A stretch of DNA of 64,000 nt from Entoloma clypeatum (GCA_963565915.1 OY751491.1:868001-932000), one strand, 5' to 3'. Shown: positions 52,031-62,171, counted from the stretch's first letter. Program-made: numbers and translations. Notes: generated by a model not told the origin, from the letters alone.

Positions 52031-52356
52031 ATTTTACAATGCAAACTGTACTTCTCCGACAACGACAACTTCAACTCAGAACATTCCAAAGTCAACTTTG
52101 CCATGTCTACTTCTGAGGCACAGCACTCAAATTTTTTGAACCCTTCATTCTTGACGATAATGAACCCAATTGGCGTTCTTTCCTCAACTTCGTCCGACTT
52201 CTCCACTCCGAGTTTGGTACCATTGACCCTCAGGGCGAAGCCGAAGAACAATTGGACAACCTGTGGATGAAGGAAAATCAAAGGATTTTGAAGTACAACG
52301 TCGAATTCCAACGACTTGCTACCAAGACTGACTGGGATGAAAACTCAACCCTCTTC
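52031..52356 (+). pseudogene. gag: Gag capsid fragment inserted within D1 RT
   Basis: About 325 bp encoding, in two frames, LQCKLYFSDNDNFNSEHSK and then FEPFILDD, LHSEFGTIDPQGEAEEQLDN and [17 protein letters not shown]. These match the capsid region of the D3 gag (LYFRNNPAFDDDDNK, LRSEFGPIDPTGEAEDSLDH). It separates GFIHS from [10 protein letters not shown], neighbours in a normal RT. The sense strand is the same as the element, which suggests template switching or gene conversion. Confidence 0.82.
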
Positions 52357-55126
52357 CTCTCCGCATGGTGCTCCCGTCCTTTTCGTTTGTAAAAAGGATG
52401 GCTCCCTTCGTCTTTGCGTTGATTTCCGTGGTCTTAACAAAATCTCAAAGAAGGACCGACATCCGCTTCCGCTCATATCCGACCTCCTCTAGACCGCTGG
52501 AAAAGCCAGTGTTTATACAGCTCTGGACCTCCGACATGCCTATCACCTCGTCCGCATGGCGGAAGGAGATGAATGGAAAACCACCTTCCGCACACGCTAT
52601 GGGTCTTTTGAATGGCTTGTCATGCCATTTGGACTCACCAACTCCCCAGCCTTTTTTCAACGCTTCATGAACGACATCTTCCATGACCTGCTCAATAAGT
52701 ATGTTACCATATATCTCAACGACATCCTCATCTACTCCGACTCTCCCTCCGAGCATCGGAAGCATGTCCGCGAAGTCCTCCGACGTCTCCGACAACACGG
52801 CTTATACGCACGCGCAGACAAATGCGAGTTTTCTACGGATACTGTTGAATACCTTGGCTTTATTCTCTCTCCGACAGGCCTCCGCATGTTGGATAAGAAA
52901 GTCAAAATTATTCAAGATTGGCCTGAACCAAGGAAGGTCAAAAATATTCAATCTTTCTTAGGTTTTGCCAATTTTTATCGACGATTCATTCCTTACTACT
53001 CCGAAATCACTGTTCCGCTCACTCGACTCACCCGCAAAAACACACAATGGCATTTCTCCGACTCCGCTCGCGAATCTTTCAAAACTTTGAAGAAAGCCTT
53101 TACCACGGCACCTGTTCTTACGCATTGGATTCCCAACAGCCCTATTATCGTTGAAACTGATGCCTCTGACTACGCTTTGGGTGCGATCCTCTCCATCCGC
53201 ACCTCTGACAACAAAATTCATCCAGTCGCTTTCCACTCCCGCACCTTTACACCTCCTGAGTTAAACTATGACACCCACAACAAAGAACTATTAGCGATCC
53301 ATGATGCATTCAAGGTTTGGCGTCACTACCTTGAAGGCTCCGCTGCTCCGATCAATGTCATAACAGACCACAAAAATCTTGAGTACTTTTCTACTACCAA
53401 GATTTTATCACGTCGACAAGCTTGTTGGTCCGAATACCTCTGCCAGTTCAATCTCATCATCCGCTTCTGCCCTGGCCGTTTAGGTACGAAGCCCGATCTT
53501 TTAAGTAGACGATGGGACGTCTACCTTAAAGAGGGAAATAGTGACTATTCGTCCGTCAACCCAAGCAACTTCAAACCCATCTTCACACAAGAACAGCTCA
53601 CCACTTCACTTCGCGCAACAGAGTTATATACGCCCGTCCTCCGTGCCACAATCATCATGGATACGGATCAGCTCCGCTCCGACATCCTCTCCGCTCTTCT
53701 GACCGATCCCATTTACACCTCTTTCCTCGACAATCCTAATTCACGCTGGATCGTGAATGAAGCAGGTTATCTACTCCACAATGGACATATCTATGTTCCC
53801 GACTCATCTGACCTCCATCTCCGCATCCTCCGCAATAAGCACAACCATATCCTCGCTGGACACCCTGGTCAAAATAAGACTATTAGTCTTATCCAACGAG
53901 AATACACTTGGCCTGGAATGCGCGACTTTGTCAAAAAGTATTGCAAGTCATGTACCACTTGTATGCGCGCCAAACCCCAATGTCATAAACCCTACGGTCT
54001 GCTTAAACAACTCCCTATTCCTGAACGTCCCTGGCATTCTATTTCCATGGATTTCATTGAACCCCTTCCGACATCCGCTGGCTCCGATGCGATTCTGGTC
54101 ATTGTAGACCGCCTCACTAAACAAGGCATCTTCATCCCTACCACCATTAATTGCACATCTGAAGACCTAGCAAACCTTTTCGTGCTTCACGCCTTTTCCA
54201 AGCACGGAGTTCCGCAAAATGTCACATCCAATCGCGGACCTGAATTCGTCTCCCGTTTTTTCCGCTCTCTTGCAAAAGCCCTCAACATGAGACTTCACTT
54301 CACTTCTGGATATCACCCTGAAGGCAACGGTCAAACCGAACGCACCAACCAGACACTCAAACAATACCTCCACATTTTCTGCAACTACCAGCAAGACAAC
54401 TGGTCCGCTTTGCTTCCGCTTGCAGAGTTTGCTTACAACAACACTCCGAGTGCCACTACAGGTGTATCACCATTCTTCGCCAACAAAGGTTATCATCCTG
54501 ACATTACACTCCATTCGGAATGTGATCTAGCATCTGATAAAGCTCAACAATACATGGTTGACTTAGATGAATTACATCAAGAACTAAAGACTGCTGTCGC
54601 AGAGGCACAACAACGTTATCAAGGCCCTGCGGACGTCCGACGTTCTCCGCCTCCCCCGCTCCGCGTCGGACAAGAAGTCTTTGTTAAAGCTAAGTTCTTC
54701 CGCACCACACGACCCACCCAAAAGTTATCCGACAAATATGCTGGCCCATTTGAAATCATAGCCCAACCCGGCACGCACTCCTTTACACTATGTCTACCTG
54801 ACACTATGCATGCTATACACCCCGTCTTCCACATATCCATGCTCAAACCAGCAACTCCTAACGAGATTCCAAATCGGATACAATCTCCTCCGCCTCCACT
54901 CGAGATGGACGGAGAAACCGAATATGAAATTGCGGAAATCATCGACTCAAAGATCGATAAAAGACGACGATGCAAACTCCTTTACCTTGTCCGCTGGTTA
55001 GGTTATGAAGACACCAGTGAAGAGTTTTCTTGGTTACCCGCATCCGAGCTTGAACACGCAGCGGATACGGTAGCGGACTTCCACTCCGCTCAACCAACTA
55101 AGCCAGGCCCATTATTGTGCTTGTAA
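52357..55126 (+). pseudogene. pol: D1 RT, RNase H, integrase and chromodomain
   Basis: RT resumes at [10 protein letters not shown]; a TAG sits at about 52491, after which an 856-codon frame (52556-55126) is open. Motifs in order: RT MPFGLTNSPAFFQ, catalytic box YLND where YxDD is expected (52712-52723), RNase H (ETDASDYALGAIL, ELLAIHDAFKVWRHYL, TDHKNLEYF), integrase zinc domain (AGHPGQNKTI, CTTCMRAK), core with MDFIEP, SNRGPEF (Asp to Asn) and TERTNQTL, and a chromodomain (LLYLVRWLGYED). The long open frame hides two catalytic losses, so enzyme activity is unlikely. Confidence 0.93.
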
Positions 55127-55159
55127 CAAGAAGAAAAGAAAATCTATTAAAATTTTATA

Positions 55160-55193
55160 CTAACAAAAAACTACTTTCGCTGTTTTTTGTTAG
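55160..55193. other. Hairpin between convergent D1 genes
   Basis: CTAACAAAAAAC (55160-55171) and GTTTTTTGTTAG (55182-55193) form a 12-bp stem with a 10-nt loop. It lies between the pol stop and the antisense gene stop, overlapping the latter. It may help end transcription from either side. Confidence 0.5.
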
Positions 55194-56144
55194 ATACCCC
55201 CTCCGTTTCCTCGTTCCACTCCGATCCGGATTCCGCATCCGCTTCCTCCATCCGCTTCCGCTTCTTTGTTTCTTCTTCTTTTTCTTCTTCTTCTTCTACC
55301 TCCCTTCCCAACTCCTCCAATACCCTATCATACTCCTCCGCATCCTCGTCCTCGTCGGATCCCTCCTCCGAAGCCTCCGAATCCTCCCTCCATGTGATAA
55401 CCATCAAAAGCTCCTTGATCTCCCGCAGTTCCTTCAACTCCGCCTTTATCAGCTGCATCTCCCTTATCATGCTCCTAAGCCCTCTCACCACCTCCGTGCC
55501 TATGACCACCTCCGGCGGACCAAACCCCTCTGGCATGAACTCCGGCTCCTCCGACGCTGCGGCTATCCGTGATCCCTCTGCGGTCCCCTCTCCCTTGGAC
55601 AATCCTGCCTTCGCGTTCTTCGTCGCACCACCTGCCACCTTAGCCTTTCCGACCCTCACCACCTTGGTCATCCTCCGCTTCACCTCCGACTCCGCTTCCG
55701 CTCCCGTTCTGCAGCTTCGTTTTAAACGCTGGCACCGCCAGCACAAGGAAGCATTGTCATTCCTAAAGAACAAGTTAATAACGAAGCGTATAAAGAACTA
55801 GAAAAAACTCACTCTGATGGCCAAAAACACAAGTCCCCCGCTTTCAAGCAGGAGGTGCAATCCTCCTTCCCCTGCTCGCAACTCGCAGGCATATCCTTGA
55901 AAACCCCCTGCAGCCGGACCTTCTTCACCTCCGCATTTGCCGCATCCGCATCTGCACCCGCAACCAGCTCCTTTGCCTTTGCTTTCTCTGCCTTCCTCTC
56001 TGCTCATCTCTGCTCTTTCGCCACCCTTTTCGCCTCCGCGCACTCCTCTGCCTCCTGCAGCTTCCTCTCCAACTCCTCGGTGACCTTCTTCTGGCGCTCC
56101 CTTTCAGCATGGAGAGCGGAAAGGGGTGAGTTCTCAGCGGACAT
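55171..56144 (-). pseudogene. Antisense D1 gene with Zn2Cys6-type motif, one intron
   Basis: Exon 1 runs 56144-55813, starting MSAENSPLSALHAERERQKK, an Ala/Glu/Lys-rich probable coiled coil. A 50-bp intron (55812-55763, GTGAGT to TTTAG) splits it from exon 2, 55762-55171. Splicing joins CLKAGDLCFWPSE to NDNASLCWRCQRLKRSC, giving CX2CX6CX11CX2CX6C, the binuclear zinc cluster spacing. Exon 2 continues through a helical stretch (SMIREMQLIKAELKELREIK) into a Glu-rich tail. One in-frame TGA lies in exon 1 at about 56007 (a CGA change). It converges on pol. Function unknown; DNA binding is possible. Confidence 0.65.
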
Positions 56145-56275
56145 AATGGATAGGCGTCGGGATAGATGTTGTGGTTAGGTGACAAGAGAGAAAAATCATG
56201 CGCAAAGCCTTTCAACCAACGGTCATGTGGATTACCTCATCTGGGCCTCAGGGTTCAGCCCTAAGAGGGAAATAC

Positions 56276-56705
56276 TGTCATAATCATACGATTCACATCC
56301 GACTTATCCGACAACTCCCACGATTCATCCGCTCCAACATCCGCTCCAACAACATTCTATTTATATTTGATTATACTTCTACTACGTAACATCTCAACCA
56401 TACTTACAAGTAGACATATGTTGTTCACTTTTCATTTGCTACTCTCCATACTCTGAATGTTCCGATGGTCAACTCTGATATCTGCACATCACTTATAGTA
56501 ATGCTGATCATTCTAGTCTACTATAAATAGTGTACAAACCTGTCGTAGAACCTCAGTTCAAATATCATATGTTACACCTCATTCGCATCCGTCTCTACTT
56601 GCCTTTGAGCATTCTCTCCGTCACCTCCGCTCATCCGCTCATCCGCTCATCCGACATCTGCCAATCCAAAATAGAGGACCACGTCAAAGAGTGGGGCGCA
56701 ATGCA
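56276..56705 (+). repeat. Gypsy D LTR (3' LTR of D1)
   Basis: About 430 bp starting TGTCATAATCATACG, ending near GCGCAATGCACA. TATAAATAG is at about 56523. It is followed directly by D leader sequence, so the two are in tandem. The right edge is uncertain by a few bases. Confidence 0.8.
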
Positions 56706-57165
56706 CAAGTTGAAGCCAGGTCCTTTCTGCCAACGTCGCACTTACCGCATTCTGCTCCGACTCATCCGACATTTTCCGACATTGAGAAACACGCTATGTG
56801 ACAGCTCTCCGCCCTCTGTTTCCCCGCCTTCTTCGCCCTCTTCTTCTCCGCCTCCGCCTTTGCCTCCGCCTCTGCCCTCTCTTTTGCCTCCACCTCCTTC
56901 ACCCTCCTCTCGGCCTCTGCTTTCCTCCTCACCTCTGCCTCCTCCTTCTCCTTACGTATCTGCGCCAAACGGCGCAGGAGCTCCTCTTCGAAGTCATCGA
57001 GGTTGGCGCTGGAGTGCGCAGGTTGTGTGTTCGGGTCTTGGGGCATGTTGGTGGTAACTGGAAGAAAACCCTTGGGCCGCTCATCTCCATTAAATAACCG
57101 GGACCACATGACCTTGTTTATTTTCTCATGGTCTTCCATGGGTGTCAGACCTAAGAGTGGAATAC
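56706..57165 (+). mobile_element. Gypsy D2 mini-interior between two LTRs
   Basis: 460 bp between D LTRs: D leader (AGTTGAAGCCAGGTCC to about 56808), joined directly to the 3' antisense-gene region and a short purine-rich end. All gag and pol are deleted. The arrangement resembles a miniature LTR element. Confidence 0.75.
56809..57139 (-). pseudogene. D2 antisense gene, N-terminal fragment
   Basis: On the minus strand the frame has MEDHEKINKVMWSRLF, then SSANLDDFEEELLRRLAQIRK and a long Glu/Ala/Lys coiled coil (AEAERRVKEVEAKERAEAEA). Its nature and place match the antisense gene of D1, but the cysteine cluster is deleted. It shows that the antisense gene recurs in the family. Confidence 0.6.
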
Positions 57166-57723
57166 TGTTATATCCGTCTCCAAGTCTCCGATTCACTCTG
57201 ATCATCCTCCGATATTCCGGACATCTGTTACCTCCGCATCTCCGCACGTTGCCATCTTGCATTTCATATTTGTATTCCCATTTACTTATGCATCGCCTTT
57301 TCCGCATGGTCCGTTGACTGACATCTCCAATGTTCGATACAGTTGCTGGCGGCTTATGCCACAACTCCGGACCTACTCCGACCATCTCTGTAAAGTAATC
57401 ACATTTAGATATTTAAGCTTGTACCATACCTGTAGTTCCTCAGTTCAAATATCAACCAAGTTCACTCCTCTACTCTCTGTTCATGCCAGAGATCCTTGCC
57501 GTGGAACAATACACCGACGACATCCTCATCTTCTGCTCTTCCTCCATTGTTACCCTTCAACGAGCTCAGTACTGTGTCCGAGTCACAACTCCGATGTTGT
57601 CCGACCACTTCCACATCAGTGTGTCTCTCACCAAGATCTCTCCGAGGACCTCCGCACCTCCGACCTCTCTCCGACCTCCTGAAATTGGGACACCTTATCC
57701 AACAAACAGCGGCACAACACATA
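57166..57723 (+). repeat. Gypsy D LTR, copy D2
   Basis: About 558 bp from TGTTATATCCGTC to near GGCACAACACATA, then D leader (TGTTGAAGCC). It shares the CCTCAGTTCAAATATCA start region with D1. A segment at about 57480-57600 is extra compared with D1. Confidence 0.7.
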
Positions 57724-57935
57724 TGTTGAAGCCATGTCCCTCCCCTTCGTTGTTCCTCCGCATTTCTGGAGTTCTGCTCCAGTCTCAGTTCTACCTCCGA
57801 CCTCCGACGGACTCCAACGAAGCTCCAACATTTCACCTACTTAACAGTCAGCTTACAAACTATATCAATTATGTAGCAGAGTATCATATGTCAATAAATA
57901 TGTGTTGATTTTATGGAATGAAAGTCATCGAGGTG
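57724..57935 (+). mobile_element. Gypsy D leader fragment
   Basis: TGTTGAAGCCATGTCCCTCC and following D-like, TCCGAC-rich sequence, then a transition near 57900 into repeat F. Confidence 0.6.
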
Positions 57936-57939
57936 CTCT

Positions 57940-58470
57940 ACACCAAATAATAGTAAACAATGTGCAAAATGCATCGTGCAGGCACACGCAGTGCCTTTCT
58001 CATGGTCTAATAATAGTTGGAAGTGGAACTTATAAATAGATATGTATTCACCTTCTGAAGCACTTTGTATAATTTTTAGAAGTCCAGATAAGATAGAAAT
58101 AATGAAATGTGCAGATTTCAGTAAAAGTGTTATATCTCCCTAATGGGTGAGCCAAATTTGAAAAACAAATGTGCTGTGAGATCCCCTGAATGAGGAGAAT
58201 CCAAAGCTGAAACAAAATCTTTTGGTCAAATTTTCGACCTATTTTGCTCATATTCACCTTATTTTACATACACTGTTTCAATAGTATATGTATAGTATAT
58301 TTAGAGTACAAATCTTGTGCAAAGAAGGAAGCTAGAAAATGTTGTTTTTTGTGTTTGAAAACACCATGCCACACTGTTCATCATCATTTACATTGTGTTT
58401 TGATGCATCAATTTGGAGCACCAACTTTCTACCATCCATAGCTCATGTATATAACTCTATATATACTTCC
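57940..58470 (+). repeat. Repeat F, copy 2 (unknown family)
   Basis: Aligns with the reverse complement of 40300-40875. No coding potential, terminal repeats or tail identified. As at 41120, a minisatellite lies nearby. Confidence 0.7.
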
Positions 58471-58655
58471 TATGAGTTTTTAAATATGTCTACATAAGGT
58501 AAGAATTATTTTTGTGGATTTTGGTGCCATGGTTTGGGCATTGAGGGCACGATCTTCAACGACGTGCATGGCTTGGCAATTGCCAAAAGTTGAACTATAA
58601 CTGCCAGCAAAACCTTCCCACTCTTTTTTTATCCCCCACCACCACTCCACCCAGC
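58471..58655. other. Short unassigned spacer
   Basis: No feature seen between repeat F and the minisatellite. Confidence 0.35.
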
Positions 58656-59200
58656 CACCACATCCGCCCAACAGCCACTACTCGTGCATAACAGCCACCA
58701 CTCATGCCCAACGGCCCTCTCTTCCGCCCAACGGCCTCCATTCATGCCCAACACCATCCCTTCGCCCCCAATGCCGTCGACCCACACCCAATGGCCGCCT
58801 TTCATGCCTAAAGGCCTCCTTTCATGCCCAACGGTCCCGACTTGCGCCCACTGCCATTGACCCATGCCATGCTGTCCCTTTGCCTCCAACACCATCCCTT
58901 TGCCCTCAACGCCGTCAACCCACGCACAATGGCTGCCTCGTGTCCCCAATGGCCGCCCCTCTTGCCCAACTGCCCCAACTAGTGCCCCATGGCCCCTCTA
59001 ATGCTCAATGACCACCTTGCTTGCCCAATCCTCGTGCCCAACGGCCGCCTCACATCCCCAATGCCATCAACTCACACCCAGCACCCTTCCTTCGCACGCA
59101 ACAGCCTCCCTTTGCACTGTACGGCACTGTGCACCTGCCACAACATGTGCCCAATGGCCCCCTTTCACGCCCAAGAGCACATGGGGCCGGGCTGAGCCCA
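58656..59200 (+). repeat. Minisatellite, about 20-bp unit
   Basis: The largest array of the CATGCCCAACGGCC family in the window, with units of about 18-21 bp. Predicted proteins here are repeat artefacts. Confidence 0.82.
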
Positions 59201-59269
59201 CGGAGGACCAACTGAGGGAGTACGACATGCGCACAGCATCAGGCTGTGCGCATGTGTCCTTAGTCTTAT

Positions 59270-59468
59270 TTTTCTTGTAATATATTGGTTTAAACTGGTT
59301 GAGACCAGTCTGGCCTCACTTCTTTGAGGTAAACAGAACCGATGCACCGGTCTTGCATCGGTCCGGTTCAGTTTTTTTGAGATCATGTGAACCAAAAAAT
59401 TGGTCTTGGTCTCGGTCTCTAAATTTTGAGGGTCAAGAACCGGACTGAATTGAATCTTTAAACACTAC
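59270..59468 (+). mobile_element. MITE fragment, hAT-like end
   Basis: Rich in GAGACCGGTC-type motifs and ending CTTTAAACACTA, the inverse of the MITE terminus. The left terminus is missing. Confidence 0.55.
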
Positions 59469-59472
59469 AGCT

Positions 59473-60468
59473 AGTGTTTCAAGGTTCAGTCTTAGTGAAT
59501 CAGAACCAGACTGGACTGGACCAAAAATGGGACCAAAAAGGACCAAACTTTGGTCTCTGTCTCACACACTCCAAGGCCCCCCCGGTCTTCGGTTTCAATG
59601 AAAAATATATATTGAGAGACCAGCCAAAAACCGGTTTAAACCCGTCTCAAACCAGTCTTTGGCATGGCCATTTTGCAATGCGTGCATCACTCTTCGCCCC
59701 GCTCCCAAATGAGGCCATTGCGGGCAAAGGGTGGCCGTTGCAGACGAGAAGAGGTGGCTGGGCATGGGCGGGGTCCTGAGAGGTGGCCGTTGCAGATGTG
59801 AAGAGGCCATTGGGCACAGGTGGGGTCCATTGGGGAGGCAGCCGTTGGGCATGTGAGGAGGCCATTGGGGGCAAAGGGCAGCCATTGCAGATGAGAAGAC
59901 ACTGTTGGGCGTGGGTGGGGTCCATTGGGGACGAGAGGCGGCTGTTGCAGACATGAAGAGGCCGTTGGGCACAGATGGGGTCCATTGGGGAAGAGGTGGC
60001 TGTTGGATATGTGAGGAGGCTGTTGGAGGCAAAGGGCTGCCGTTGCAGATGAGAAGATGCCGTTGGGCACGGGTGGGGTTCATTGGGGATGAGAGGCGGC
60101 CATTGCAGATGCAAAGAGGCCGTTGGGCACAGTGGGGTCCATTGGGGACAAGAGGCGGCTGTTGGGCATGCGAGGAGGCTGTTGGGGGCAAAGGACAGCC
60201 GTTGCAGACAAGAGGTGGCTGTTGGGCAGGCTGGAGGAAACGGCTGTTGAGGTGGTGGAAGTGGAGCATGTCAGATCGTGATGTGTCACGAAAAAACTGG
60301 TTGAGACTGGTTCGGACCTGTTCGGACCTTGTGTGGCAGCCAGGAAAGACCGGTTTCACATGGTCCAGTCCAGTTTTTCCAAAATTAGTGGTGCCAAAAG
60401 ACCAGTCTCAGTCTCGCTCTTTCCTTTTTTGGCCAAAAGACTGGACCAGACCGAACTTTTGAACACTA
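59473..60468 (+). mobile_element. MITE-like element containing a minisatellite
   Basis: Starts TAGTGTTTCAAGGTTCAGTC and ends GAACTTTTGAACACTA, matching the termini of the 19587-20189 MITE. The middle (59690-60240) is a minisatellite on the minus strand. The flanks (ACTACAGC, TGGGCAGC) are not a clear 8-bp duplication. Confidence 0.65.
59690..60240 (-). repeat. Minisatellite inside the MITE-like element
   Basis: On the minus strand, units such as CATGCCCAACRGCCTCC of about 20 bp, same family as the other arrays. Confidence 0.8.
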
Positions 60469-61245
60469 TGGGCAGCCACTGGATTACTGGTGCCGATGGC
60501 AATGGGTCACATGATTGCTGACTTTGGGGGACCTGGATGAGAACCAGTCTAAAAAAAAACCGCCCCAGTATGATGACTAAGCCCCCAAGTAGCTGGCTTT
60601 CCAGTGAGTTCTGAAGTTGCTGGTGATGCCTTAAGTGGTGACCCAGTGATTAGGGGCATTGCCCGAAAGGGACTAAAAGGATAAAAGGAGGTATTAGGGT
60701 AATAACAAGCTGAGAGTGATGCTGAGGGATGGTTGCAAGATACCAGTCACAGCCAGATTACCCATCAGGTCACCTCCCCCAGTCGGACTCCCCTGGGTGT
60801 CGGATCGGGTCTTGCTATGAGTGGCTTTTGGGGGACAATGGCGAGATCTGATGATCAACCTCTAGGGTCAAGCTGGTCATTAGCCATGGGCATGTAACAA
60901 TGACTCTGGTAGTAAGGTCTAGGCCTGAAAGCACACAGCTGGTTGACCCTGTGGCAAGACAGAGAGTTGGGACAAATGGGGATCCGCACCAATCAGCATC
61001 AGTGAACCATCTGCCTGACAATGGAAAACAGTCCGGATGAAGTTGGGCAGTGGGCTGTAGTGGCTCAGGACAATCCCCTCATCCGGCTTGAGAGTACTAA
61101 ATCCTCTGTTGGTCCGCCTGAGATTAATAAGCTCAGGTTCGAATCTAAGTTGATTCTGGGATGGGCGAGCTTGGGATAAGTCCGGAGGTATCACCCCCTC
61201 AGTGACCAACCATGACATACTAGGGTCCCCTGCAAGGGCCCTAAA
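60469..61245. other. Unassigned sequence
   Basis: No gene recognised. A 110-codon minus-strand frame (60919-61251) has no familiar motif. Confidence 0.35.
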
Positions 61246-61688
61246 TGTCAAAGACCTTCTGGAGGTACCTGGGTTTCTTCAACCATAAGCTACTCTTCAC
61301 CAAGCACACGAAGCAGTATGCCACTAAGGCCTTCTCTGCCATGGGAGCCTTACTCTCTCTGGAAAACTCAGTCTGCAGACTCACGCCCAAACACAAATGC
61401 ACCCTGTATTGATCATGTATACTACCAATTGCTCTATATGATGCCAATTTATGGAACTTCGATGGCGCCCATAACAAAGGTGTCATCAAGTCTATCTCCA
61501 GAGTCCAGAGGCATGCAGCCTTCCATACCACCCCCACGGGGGCGGTTGAATCTCTTGCCGGCCTGCCTCCAGTGCACCTGCACCTAAAAAAGCTCTCCTG
61601 CAGAAACCACGTCCATATGCATTCTCTTGCACCACAACACATGACCATCATGGTCTGCAATGAGGAAGATCCCTCAAAGCGCCCATGG
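61246..61688 (+). pseudogene. LINE reverse transcriptase C-terminus (5' half of the split LINE)
   Basis: The plus-strand frame reads KTFWRYLGFFNHKLLFTKH, KAFSAMGALLSLENSVCRL, PIALYDANLWNFDGA, and FHTTPTGAVESLAGLPPVHL. This is the thumb and end of a Tad-like non-LTR RT. A TGA at about 61411 fits a CGA change. It breaks off at CCATGG exactly where the Copia B LTR starts; the protein continues at 43597 on the minus strand. Confidence 0.78.
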
Positions 61689-62032
61689 TGTTGAACATAT
61701 CACCAGATATGTCACATCACATGCTTGTCACAAATGTGACTATAAGTCACTATTACCATATATGTGAGTTTATGGTATAGCCACGGAAACAGGACTCTGT
61801 TTATACATTGTTTGTACATGGTCCGTGCGCATTATAGATTTGTATAAATACCCATGTATTTCTACCAGTGAATCTTAACTCTTGAACCCCCAGTTCTCTG
61901 AGACATTCTTAGCTAGTCAGCCTCTTAGTTACTTGACTAATGTCTCTTTACCAGGTTAGTGCAGCTTCCATATGCCTGAGTTCCCCTATGTCTTGAGCAC
62001 CCTTTGGGCTGCCTACGTCGGATACTTCATTA
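61689..62032 (+). repeat. Copia B 5' LTR
   Basis: 344 bp, TGTTGAACATATCACC to GATACTTCATTA, partner of 43603-43956. It is preceded by CATGG (61684-61688) and followed at once by the primer site. Confidence 0.88.
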
Positions 62033-62045
62033 GGTTATGGGCCCC
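62033..62045 (+). promoter_or_regulatory. Copia B primer site (initiator tRNA-Met internal type)
   Basis: GGTTATGGGCCCC, identical to the Copia A site although the LTRs differ. Priming by the anticodon arm of a cut initiator tRNA-Met is inferred. Confidence 0.75.
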
Positions 62046-62171
62046 GGCCCTTTTGCGCTACTTGTGGCAGCATCCGCTCTGTATACTAGCCTGGAGACTG
62101 AGCTCCTCAGCATCGACCTCATTGGTGTACAAGGCAAGAATGTACCATTAAGTGGAACATTCTAGATCAAT
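62046..62171 (+). mobile_element. Copia B leader fragment
   Basis: Sequence after the Copia B primer site up to the Gypsy D3 LTR; too short to judge coding. Confidence 0.5.

Larger units (their letters stand above)
50794..56705 (+). mobile_element. Gypsy D copy D1
   Basis: A chromodomain Ty3/Gypsy element truncated in gag, followed by protease, RT, RNase H, integrase, chromodomain, an antisense spliced gene and a 3' LTR. A gag fragment lies inside RT. RT and integrase each have an Asp-to-Asn change at a catalytic position. Confidence 0.92.

Noticed and set aside
55187..55801. 204-codon plus-strand Ser-rich frame
   Set aside because: Antisense of the Glu-rich tail and spliced exon; the minus strand has the splice sites and cysteine motif.
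58656..60290. Long minus- and plus-strand frames (up to 254 codons)
   Set aside because: Again read-through of minisatellite and MITE sequence, with no domain.
60919..61251. 110-codon minus-strand frame upstream of the LINE fragment
   Set aside because: No recognisable motif and opposite to the LINE strand; left as unassigned.
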